Shown piece by piece: positions 12,501 to 23,400 of a stretch of 64,000 bases of DNA. The stretch spans positions 186,001 through 250,000 of the forward strand of contig JAFCMP010000028.1 in NCBI GenBank assembly GCA_017506865.1, written 5' to 3'. Below the pieces are notes generated by a model. That model saw only the letters and a program-made list of their open reading frames with translations. It had not been told where the DNA came from and searched no databases. The DNA comes from Tribonema minus. Lineage: Eukaryota > Sar > Xanthophyceae > Tribonematales > Tribonemataceae. A program made the translations under genes and the position numbers. How positions within the stretch are numbered: the stretch's first letter is position 1; each line of letters starts with the position of its first letter.

Positions 12501-15500
12501 CATGTGCAGCACCACTGGAGTATGTCAGGCATCACCTGAGCAATGCTACAGCACACAATCGTGGCATCATACAATGCAATGCCTGTAGCCCTACGCTCCC
12601 AACACCCACTCACAGTGGACATGCAATGCAACGCACATGACTCATTATCAGGTACCTGAAGTGTTTTATAATGGTCCAACACAAATTTTCTGTTCTGTTT
12701 GCATGCACTCGCTCGCTTGCTGCACGCGCACAGGTGGGGCATGACCGGCTTTGAGCAAGAAGAGCAGACCCGGCCGCAGTTCAAGGGCACACGCAGCACC
12801 AATCCCGTTGACGGACGGCCCATAGACTACTTCCCGAGGTCCGAGGCCACCAAGCGTTTTGTGTTCAGCGCAACGGTGATCACGGCACTGGTGTGCGTGG
12901 TGATAGCCGCCGTTGCGTCTATCTTTCTGCTCAAGGAGTTCCTGGTGGCGGAGCCGCAGCACGACAGGATGCAGGTGCGTCACTTGCGCAGTTTGCAGTT
13001 CAAGTTGAAGTTTTGTTGCTGCAATCATACTTGAATGTGCCGTATCCCTCTGGCAGACTCTGCGTGACGATATTGGTGCGTTTGGTTGTCAATACTTTAA
13101 GAAGTCTGACCAACTCAACAAAAGTCAAAAGACTTGATCGTGGTTTCAGCGGCATCAGTGTTGGAATTGATCAGTCATTGCCTTGTGTGGCCACATGAGT
13201 CACAGAGGCGCAAAGCTGAGCAGCTCATAGTGCTTGCATACCCTACCTCAAAGCATCTTCAACATGCAGTCACTGAGCACTATATGATGCACCGTGAAAA
13301 GCAGCTCTGGGGCTGCTCTGAATGTTGGAAGTGTTGAGGTTGAGACTCGGTTTGGGCTACGTGCCCTAGATTAGGGCGCCACACTACATGCATGCATGAC
13401 TGCATACATGTGCTGAACCAACTGATCACTTGCAAGTCTGCTACAGCTACGGAGCAGGGTATCTGACAGGTCAGCACCCAACATATGTACATGCATACCT
13501 GCCTGCCGTTTTCTACACAGGTGGCGGGTGTGGACTTGACTACCATCATACCATCCCTCTGCAACGCGGTACAAATCCAGATCATGAACGCAATCTATGG
13601 CAGCGTGGCCATATGGCTCAACGACCTGGAAAACCACCGCACAGACACAGCATACGAGGACAATCTGATTGCCAAGACGTTCATGTTCCAGTTCGTCAAC
13701 AGCTACGCGTCACTGGTGTGGATCGCGTTCATCAAGGTACGCCCCATGTTCAACTTCAAAACTGAAGTGAGTCGGGACTTGCACCTTGCATGTAGCCATG
13801 AACAGGTGGGCATTTTGAGCTTACAAGACAGTGCTATGCCTCACATGCTCTGCAGAGCAACACATTGCTCTGTTGAATTTGCTGCCATGTCTCTGTGTGT
13901 GTACGCGCGTGACACAGCGCTCGCAGCTCAAAGTCAGTATTGCTCAACATGTGATCATGTATGGTGTTGCCGTGCTTCTCTTTGTGCGTTTGTGTTGCTC
14001 ACCCCAACCAAATCTTGATCCAAACCCTCACCCTTGTTCTAATTCTGATTCTCGTCCTGGTCGATATGCGTACGCAGCCACGTGACAAGTGTGTGGACAC
14101 CTGCATGAATGAGCTGGCCACCAACCTGGGAGCCATATTCCTCACGCGCCTGGCGGTGGGCAACCTGACACAGGTGAGCACTGCTGTTGGCTCACAACCC
14201 TAGCACTAGGGCAACATAGCACAGCTGTGCATCGCTGCTGGTAGCACTAGGGCAGTGTGTGTTCTGCTGCTGGTACACACCTGGTCTGCATTGCCAGCAT
14301 GTGTTGAACGTCCAAAGCATGAGCCTGCCTACATCAACGCAGCGACTGTTGTGTTTGAAGCTGTTGGTGGTCTTTGCTATCAGCCTGTGCTAACATTGAT
14401 GCTCGACAAGTGATTGATTCATCCGGGTGTGATCATTTCTTCCCCAATGTTGTCACCATTTCAATGAGTGCATTGCTGTTGCCTGTCACTGCACCTCCCG
14501 CAAGGGGCAGTGGCCAAGTACGCGAACTGAACGCTGGATGTTCACGTGAAATTGAGACATCAAGACTAGTGTCCCTCATCTGCATACATTTGCTAGCATC
14601 AGTGGCAGCCTTGTAGCACTCTGACCCACCTGATGGTTTGGTTGCTCACCATGCAACCGGTGTCCAGTGGCAACGACGTGAGCAACCACAAGATGCCAAC
14701 ACCACATCGTCGACACGTCACATCACACCGTGCTGACTTCTGACAGTGACAAGCGTGCTATTAAGCAGCTTGCCATCTCTCCGCTGCGGCAGGTTCTGCT
14801 CCCATTGCTCAAGGCCCGCGCCCTTCAGCGCCGCTCCGCAGCAGCGCTCGACCCCGAGCGAATGCCCAGCATCGCTGAAAAAGAATACGTGCTCGAGATC
14901 TACGACGTCATGCTGGGCCCCTTCAACGACTACGCAGAGATGGCCATTCAGTTTGGCTATGCTACGCTTTTTGTGGCGGCTTACCCCCTGTCGTGCCTCA
15001 TGGCGTTCATCAACAACTACATTGCGATCCGTGTGGACGCCTGGAAGCTGCTGCAGGTAAGCCTTGTGGTTGTGTAAGGTAGATATGTAGGCTGTTGCGA
15101 GGGCCTGACAAGCCTTCTTACTGCGAGCTGCTGTTTGCGTTGCATGTCATTCATCAGTTGCATGGCCCTGTGTGTAGATGCAACGGCCAATAAGCAGCCC
15201 TTCACTTGAGCACTCGCTACTTAACGGTTGGCGGTGCTTTTGTCATTGTCATGACGGTTATCAGTTACCGTTGTTCACCAGCAGCTACATTGGGTGCTAT
15301 GTACACACGCAAGCGCTGCAGCTCCTGTGGTAGCAATTGTAGCACCCCTTGAAGCGGTCAGTGCAGGCACAAACGCATCACCAACAACACACTCTAACAC
15401 GCGCGTACTACGCACGTACCATGTGTGCACTACTAATCTCAAAAGAATGTGATGAATTTTCTTAGCATGTATGCTAACATGCACCTATATATACATGCCC

Positions 15501-15892
15501 TGTGCTTTATGTAGGTATGCCGCCGCCCGGAGCCCCGCGGCGCCGAGGACATAGGCACCTGGCACACCATCCTAGAGATCATGGGCGTCATATCTGTGGT
15601 CAGCAACAGCGCTCTCATAGCGTTCACTAGCGACCTCTTTGCAGGGCACTCCACCGCGCAGCGCATCTGGATCTTCATGCTCTTTGAACACGGCGTGATG
15701 CTGTTCAAGTACGCGCTGGCAGTGCTCATACCGGACGTCCCGCAGGACGTGACGATACAGCTCGAGCGTGAGGAGTTTGTCCTGGCCAAGGTGCTGCACA
15801 ACGAGCCCGATGACGATGACGATCCGCCTGTTAAGGAGGATGGGGCGCTGCTGTCGGACCGCACCATACGCCAGGAGGATGACGACTGGTAG
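6508..15892 (+). CDS. Anoctamin/TMEM16 family membrane protein (10 exons)
   Basis: Exons: 6508-6669, 7828-8096, 9243-9362, 11032-11449, 11692-11924, 12734-12974, 13521-13736, 14078-14173, 14793-15056, 15515-15892. All introns are GT-AG, phases agree, and the product is about 798 residues. TMEM16 proteins are dimeric Ca2+-activated ion channels and/or lipid scramblases of plasma or internal membranes. Hallmarks: an N-terminal cytosolic-type domain, then DYYGEKIGLYFLWLGHYTTW at the first TMEM16 helix, FWRRRQATYTMRWG, FVNSYASLVWIAF, an ELATNLGAIFLTR segment, and the C-terminal FEHGVMLFKYAL with an acidic tail. Exon 1 encodes a basic, signal-anchor-like hydrophobic stretch and exon 2 adds a strong extra helix (AMLDIIVIICLATGLLFLLY), which is unusual for the family; the exon 1-2 join is the least certain. 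A second in-frame donor at 13767 (GTGAGT) would lengthen exon 7 by 10 codons. A GTG in frame upstream is ignored in favour of the ATG at 6508. Confidence 0.92.
8805..9053 (+). repeat. Echo of anoctamin exon-3 acceptor and exon head
   Basis: The acceptor TGCAG plus about 45 bases of exon 3 recur at 9004-9053, 234 bp before the real exon (9243). Agreement is nearly exact over the first 24 exon bases (ACTTGCTGCTGGTGGCATGG). Upstream flank is also duplicated: CAGCAGCTTGTCATACCT near 8876 pairs with CAGTAGCTTTTCATACCT near 9119. The echo carries a full AG acceptor. Confidence 0.85.
9354..9570 (+). repeat. Five-copy echo of anoctamin exon-3 donor with CCCTAA-type spacers
   Basis: The exon end and donor TTGGCTACAA|GTGAGTCACG is followed by near copies at about 9398, 9440, 9482 and 9551, spaced about 42 bp in the first four. 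Spacers are rich in AACCCTAA. Copies 2 and 4 keep GT after TACAA. Confidence 0.85.
10610..11031 (+). repeat. Degenerate CCCTAA-type repeats with echoes of the exon-4 acceptor
   Basis: This intron tail is largely degenerate AACCCTAA units. Within it, GCAG|ACTGCTCC plus following exon-4 bases recur at 10710 (short) and 10909 (longer, reading ACTGCTCCCGGACTCTTCCG), before the real exon at 11032. Confidence 0.8.
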
Positions 15893-17471
15893 TCACCGTC
15901 ACGCCGTCTCTGTAACTGACTGTAACTGCCGCCCGAAACTGCCGCGCTCATGGCGCTGAGCATCACCGCTGTTGCCAGCGCGGGGAGCGTACAGTAACCG
16001 CCTCTGCCATCCCACGTGCTGCAGCCGTTGCCCGGCCGCTGCTGGCACCACTGCAAGTAGTGGTATCAGCACTGCCAGTGTTACAGCTGCTGCGGCCGCA
16101 GAAGCACACCGCAGCTGTGCTTGATGATGGGGTGATGCCGGCTCTCTGCTGCGGCAACTGGTCAGGCAAAGTGAACCTGTCATCAGCCCCTCTCACGGCA
16201 TAGAGAAGCTTCTTCAAGTTCTCTGCCACTACAACTGCCAAGTAGTGTGCCTTGCTGCTGCCACGGCCCGCACTGTGCGCGTCGACTGCAGTGGCATTTA
16301 CGGCCACACATGAGGTGCCAGTGCCACTGCTGCCCGTTTCTGCAGCCGGGCCTGAGCTACTGCCAGCCACGGGTGCGTTTACATGCAAGCAGGCACCAGC
16401 TGAGCCATGATAAGGGTGCCCCAGCGCTCAGCTTCAGTCAATTAAAACACGCTTATTTAACGGATATACATACCATCCGACGGGGCAAATGGAGGCATCA
16501 AGGTCGGAGACAGCGGTTTGCAAAGAGCAGGTGCCGTGTGCACACACACAGACTGGCAATGTAGATATCCCCCCATGTGCTGGGAGACGAGAACTGCGAG
16601 ATTGAAGGAATCAACATGTGCGCCTGCTTTAGGTAGGCCAACACAGTGTGGGATGATGGCCCCTTTTCACCATCCTGTGATCTAATCACACTGTTGATCA
16701 CGATGATAAATGGCGCAGTGCTCTCACTTGTTTGCTTCTCACTGTGAGTGGAGGGAGGCTCTGCCTTGGTTGCGGTCAGCTTCCTCTCACAAACTTCAAC
16801 TCGCCGTTCTGGCTGACCTCGCCTTTGTCCTTGTCCCCTGCCAGTGATCGCCAACATTGTGTCTGGCCCCATTTTGATGCATGCTCCATGACAAGAATTG
16901 CATACTTCAAAGTACACACATACCGGTAGCAGCACAGATATCGTGCGTATTGCATCGCATGATGCCTTTCGCGGACCTTGACGCCAAGCCAGGCAAAGGT
17001 GCTCGAGTTCATAGTAAAGTCATTGCACAAGCACATGCAAAAGCAGACAACACTGACTCTGAGCTCGCCTGCAACACCCTTGGCGGCACTGTATTTATTG
17101 TCTGAACGAGCAAGAAGCCAAGATCACCACATGTGTGAGACAAAAACGCATCAAGCGTGTGGCAAACTCTCTACAGGTGAAGTGAAGTATGTACTCGAAG
17201 TACGCGCTACAGGCATGTGCCACTGGTAGGAACACCGGCACAATGGCAGCAGGGAAGCGGCGGTAGCAGCAGTGCTGCGCTGCCGCGCCGCCACAGGATA
17301 GGTAATATACCACGTCTTGCTCCAATAGAGAACACTCTCACACCCCGTGAGGTTCATGCTTCATCCTACACTATACTGGGATTGACTTGACCAACCCCCC
17401 CCCCCCTTTTCCTCCCCCGCCTGAGTGACAACAGCATGCTCGTGAACTCAGCCGCTGAAACTTATTCGCAC
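15893..17471. other. Convergent intergenic region, no gene seen
   Basis: Separates the 3' ends of anoctamin (+) and the chelatase gene (-). I see no exon-like frames with splice sites. It contains palindromes of the TACTTCAAAGTAC type at 16903-16915 and 17191-17203, and an 11-C run near 17396. UTRs and polyadenylation sites of both genes should be here, but none is clear enough to call. Confidence 0.5.
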
Positions 17472-20400
17472 TCAGCGTCGCTCCGGAATTTTCTCCAAGA
17501 ACTTTCCAGAGCCCAGCTCGATCTGGTCCTCAATATCGGCGTACTGCTCCCGAATGGCCTCCAGCACTCTGTCATCAGGGCTCCAGAAGCCGCGGCCCGC
17601 CGCTTCAAGCATGCGCTTGAGAATGTTCTGGAACGCCTCCGGATTGTTCTTGCGCAATTTCTGGGCCATTTCCGGGTCAAGAGCATAACGCTCCGCCACT
17701 CCATCGTAGACCCACTGGAGATCGTGCGCAGAGTCGAGCAAGAGCGGTGATCAGTGCCAGTATAGGAGAGGAGTAGGGCGAGCACAGCATAAGGAGCAGC
17801 AGTCAACAAGTGACAGTGCATATCGCAGCGCATGTTGATGTTGGGTCCTGTTGGGCACTGACGTGGCTGTTCATGTTTTGCTTCCTGAGTTCTCAATGAT
17901 TAATCCATGCACTAGTCGCGAGTCAAGTCTCTGCTTGGTTTAAGGGTAGGGTTAGGGTATGTCCCTAACCCTAACCCTAGCCCATAGTAGACCACTGCCA
18001 CTGCAGTAAGTGAAGGTTGCCGGCAAAACAGAAGCAAGGGGGAACTGCTTCACCATGTGCAGTGCCGCCAAGAGCAAGCTGGTGTGAGGGTTACGAGGAC
18101 ATGCGTGGTACTAGAGAGCTTGGGGCACGTGAATTAGCTCGACACACCAGCCCTTTTTGCCATGCGAAATATCATTAGGTAACTTCTCTAAATTGCCAGC
18201 GTACTTGGATTTCTCAGCCCGTGAACACTCGTGTTGCACTTGACGTGCACCACAGTTTCAAGCTGCTCCTTCAGCACCTTTGAAGCAGAGGGCATCAGGT
18301 TACCAGGGCACTGGTACAGGAATTTGCGCAACAGTACTCATGTGTGAGAGACTGGACTGATAAGGTCTTCACAAAGGTCAACGCTCTGCGCATCAACAAG
18401 CGCAGACTTATTTTATCATTAACGTCCATGTCTGTTGGAGATGGTCCAGCCATGTTGACGAGTTGGTCAAGCCGCGATTCCTTGAATTGAAATGGCGTCC
18501 CAGCACGAGTGCTGCATCGATGAGCTATCATAACATCATGCTGTTATGAACCCACATTGGCCACCTGCCTCATTGCCTCGGCGATTCAGCTACAGAGGCA
18601 CATATATGGTATGACCCTTGAATTTGAACATGAGAATCAGGATTAGAGTTAAGGCTCAATAAAGGTTTGGGGTAGGTAGGTAGGTATGTGTGTACCCTGT
18701 ACCTGGTCTTGGAAGTCTGCAGTGCCGCTCCATCCAATCAGCGCCGTCATGCGCTGCGAGATCTCATAGGCGCCGCCTGAGCCCTGCGCTGCCATCGCTT
18801 CTGCCCACTGTCGACAATGAGAGGCAACATCATTGAATGATGGAGGTGAAAGGAGTGCAGCTGACCATAGCCAAAAAGGCCACGGTGGCAACATATCATC
18901 ATACACAGCCCGGTGATTGCGATTCCCTTCATGCCAGAGCATGAGGGTTAGGGTTAGCCATTGCTTCTGCGGCAATGTCGGCAGTGAGGGGCATACTTAT
19001 TTGATGGTGAAGACAGATGAAGGTGAAACGGGGCAGCTGATCAACGCCATGAAACCGCATTGAAATGCGCGACATGCCCCCATTGTGGGTGAAATCATAC
19101 ATATACTTTTACATAATGTTGACGTTGTGGGCTGCCACTGCCTGTGTTCACGGCCACAGCTGATTTATCTTATGAGGTGCATGATGTACAAGCGCATTGA
19201 TGAAGAGCGCTTGCCACTGCTTGCAGCGCACGCAGTGTCATAGCACTTATCTAATGGCAGCGTGTCATGAAGGGGCTGGTTGGGCAGCATGAGGGTTGAG
19301 GTTAGCAGGAGGAGGCGCTCCATAAATGGGCATGACAGCACCAAAGTTCTACAGCAGCACTCGCATCACCGCAGGTCTCGTTGCAGTGCAAAACCTGGTG
19401 ATTCAAAGCATGTCGTGATGCAATGCCAGCACATACACGTAACGTCCCAGTTGCAAGCGATCGACCCAGTCATATAGCACATGTCACTTCCGTTTTCATG
19501 CATTGATTACCTTAAGGTTGAACATCACACCCAAATTGGAGTGTGTGTTTCAGGTAGTGCAACCAAGGGCTTACATGCTCTGGGTAATGTATGCCGCCGA
19601 TGCCCTGGCTTTCTCCTGGTCTGAAGTAGAAGTATCAAACAGTCTACATACATGCAGGAAAATGTATAAAGTGTATGCAAAACCCTATGGTGACATGCTT
19701 CAGCAAACAGTGGAGCTCGGAGCTCACCTGGGTAGTGATCATGTAGGGTGTGATAAACACAATTGTGACATGCTTCAGCAAGCAGTGCTACCCTCCGCAT
19801 TGAGGATGTAGGGTATGAAAAACACTATTGTGACCTGCTTCGGCAAACAGTGCGCACCTTGGGATTGAGCATCTTAGAGCGGTACTCCAGCCGCAGTGTG
19901 GCCTCCAGCTCTTGCGGCTCGACTTTCTTGCTGAATGCCTCTATGATGCTCACACCCACTTTCTTGCGGTTTTCAGGGCCCTTGGCCACCTCCGCTGCCC
20001 GCTTCAGAGCCTGCATGAGGGGGTAGGTAGGTACAAGGGGTGATTAATCACTGATTATTAACCCTAACCCTAACCCTCACCCTAATTCTGACCCTATACG
20101 CTGCCCGCTTCAGAGCCTGCAAAGGGGATAGGCAGGTACAAATAAGCAATCATTAACCCTATCTAACCGCAATCCTCACCATAACCCTAACCCCAACCCT
20201 AAACCTAACCCTAACCCTAACCCCAAGCGAACCCTTACAGGGTAAGGAAAGTCACATCAGTAGTTCTGGGTAAAAGCAGCACAGGTGTTGAGGGCACACA
20301 GGCTGCAGCGCACAATCCGCTTATGATCATGATAATGAACTTCATCAGCTGTGCGGTTCTGTTCTGCACCCCCCTAAATCAAGATCGGCGTGTTGCCTAT

Positions 20401-23400
20401 CGAGATTGGTACTGCATCATTATGCAAACACATCCACCATCGCACTGGTGCAGTGGGCATGCTTTTGCTTGGCACCAACAAGCAGGTATACCGTATCACG
20501 GGGTATAAAACCCCCCTCCCGTATAAGACCCCCCATCTTATGCCGTGGTATAAGACCCCCCGTGCCCTCTGTGAGGTCTAGACGTGCATGCAAGACCAGG
20601 AGTACGCTGTATAAGACCGGGGTGGGCACATGTCGTAAAAGACCGGGGTTGTAAACCACGGAACGCCGGCAGTTACGCGAACTTCAAGTCGTTTCGGCAT
20701 AATTCAGTGCGAGGGACAAGTGTGGTGCAGCGCGAAAGCAGGTCGTGCGAGCTGCGTTGCTGTGCAATGCCTCTGCAGCCGTGTGTTTGCAGTGCCAAGG
20801 GCGAGTTTGAACCAGGCATGCTAGGGTAGGAGCTGCAGAACGTTCATTTGCGGCCTGCTGCTTGCTCGCTGTGTGCTGCAGTGTATATCATGCGATATAT
20901 GCTACCGCAGCCACTCACGCGCGTGCAAGACGGGGGGTACGTTGTAGACCCCCCCCTCGAATAAGACCCCCCGCTGGCTCTGCATGGGCCTCGCAGCGCG
21001 ACTAGACGGGGGGGTTTTATACCCCGTGATCTACGGTACACATATACTTATAAACACTATGCAGATTATATACTTCCAGCATTTGCATCATAGAACGCAT
21101 ATCAGAGAGAAGTATATGCATACTGCACGTGCGCCAGCTCACCAATCGGCGGCAGCAAGGCATCAAAGCAACAGCCACAACAAGGGCGAAGGGTTGGGGG
21201 CGCAGCGGCATTGGAACTGAACTTGGGGGAAGGTTTGAAAAGTTACCAGAGTTATATAGTACAAGTTGGAGTCATAATTGAAGTTTAGGTGTCTCACACT
21301 ATGGGCACAGCACAGTACTCCTGCAATGAAAAATTTGCGATTATGCAGAAGTTGAAGTCAGGGTTGAAGTTGTAGGTGACTCACCCCCGTGTTCGCAAAG
21401 TACTCCTGTATGTCCGTCAGGCCATACTCCACGCTGTCAATCTCCTGCACGATCCTGTCGGTGGTCTTGAGCAGACCCTCAAGGAGCTCAGGCCGCGCTG
21501 TGCCCCTCTCGCCACCGCGCCCGAAGCTGAAAGAGTTCCTGCCCTGCCACGTTTCAGCTAGCGAGTCGCCGTTGTCCCAGTCGCCTGAGGTGGAGCAAGC
21601 AGGCATGAAGTGCACGAGTTGAAACTTGAGAATCAAAGCTGCAAGAAGTGCACCTCTAGCTAGCGAGTCGCCGTTGTCCCAGTCGCCTGAGGCGGAGCAA
21701 GGAGGCACGAAGTGACGAGTTGAAACTTGAAGAACTGAAACTTCAAGATTTGAAGGGATGGAGCAAGGAGGCACGCAGCCACTTGTTGAGAGCAAACTTG
21801 ATGATACAGTGCTGTTTGATGGAGCGCATGAATTGAAACTTTAAGGACTGAAATTCCAGGCACTGAAACTCTTCAAAGATTGTGTTCAGTATGAATGTAG
21901 CTTTGCTGTTGCACGGCGTTGTGGCTTTCACGAACGGAAGGTGTGCCTTAATCTATTGCTGCAGGCGAGTGCCAGTGCCCAGAGCCCGTTGAATTGCATT
22001 TGTTACCTCCCTTGCATACTGCAGAATGCCACAGTTTGGAGTGCATGTGTCATGTCTTGAAGTTTGACCACTCAGCCTTCGCCTCATTCATGCATGCCTC
22101 ACATTACTTCACACCCGACGTGTGACAGAGCATACATGGTGACGTTGGGTGCTACTGACCAGTGAGTGTGTCAGGCAAAGAACGAGAACAATGTACTTTG
22201 AAGTATGGTGACTAATGATAAAACTTGCAAGTCTGCTAAATGCATATCAACACATGGAACACATTGCTTTCTTCAGAGTCAAACGTGTAAACACACCTGT
22301 GCCCACCCTCTCGTTGACCATGGAGCCAAAATCGCCCGGTGGGTTGCTGAACAGCCGCGAAGAGGAACGCTCAATGCCCTGCTCTGTCAGGTCCAACGCA
22401 TGCTTCCTGCGTGTTCACAACAGAATCACAGCTTAACAAGCATCGCCCCTCGCCTGTTTGTGATAACACTCAAAGCCTGCTCTGTCAGGTCCAACGCATG
22501 CTTCCTGCATGTCAACATCACATTTCCGCTTGATACTTATGGGAGGAACAGTGCTCACTGTCCTGCTCTGTGAGGTCCAACGCATGCTTCCTGCAGGTGA
22601 TCACAGCTAAAATAAGCATTGGTCCTCTCCTGTTGGGAATAATTAGTGATGGTCAAAGTCCTGCTTTGTGAGATCCAATGCACGCTTCCTGCTTTTCAAC
22701 AACGCAGCTCAACAAAAGGACAGGTGTGGAACCTAACCCTAACCCTAACCCTAAATAGGCACCGCGCAGGAACAATTCTCAATGTCAAGTCCAACGCATG
22801 CTTCCTGCAGACGTCGGTTTCGGTTTGACAACTCAGAGAAACTGCAAGTGGGTGCGGAGCAGTGATCTCCGTTGTTGCAGTGCTCCGTCAGGTCCAAGGT
22901 ATGCATGTACAGGCCAATGATGACTGCGCACAGGCTCGAATTCGAGAAGTCGGTTTCCCAGAAGAAAGAAGCAGGCCTCTTCACTGTATGACGAAAGCGT
23001 GTGTTGACAACGTCCGAGTTAGGGTGCATGCTTTGAAGTGCAATTATTCAGCTCTCGTTGTGTATAGTTCAAGTTGACGGGCTTGCCCGTTGTGGCTGAA
23101 GTTAGAGTGACAATTGATCCTAGACACTTGCCCATGATAAAGTTAGGGTTGGTGGTGCATGCTTTGAAGAGCGCTCACCGCATACAGTCAAGTTGACGGC
23201 CGAAGCAGAAGTTAGGGATAAGTTTGGTTATACAAGGTCGCCAAGAATGAAGGACAGCTTTCGCGGCACATAACATACATGCATACAGAAATGAGATACT
23301 CCAGCAGCAGTGCTCACCGGATGTAGTTCAAGTTGGTGGGCTCGTCTGCCGTCGCCGCTGCCTCAAACAGGTCATCCAGGAGATCCACCACGTTGGCAAA

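Noticed and set aside
13737..14077. Missing micro-exon in anoctamin between exons 7 and 8
   Set aside because: Exons 7 and 8 join in phase and the length fits simpler anoctamins. An alternative donor at 13767 is noted, but no separate exon is evident.
22473..22910. Mutually exclusive alternative exons for chlH exon 18
   Set aside because: The copies retain only the acceptor and about 25 coding bases and lack a donor, so they cannot be complete exons.
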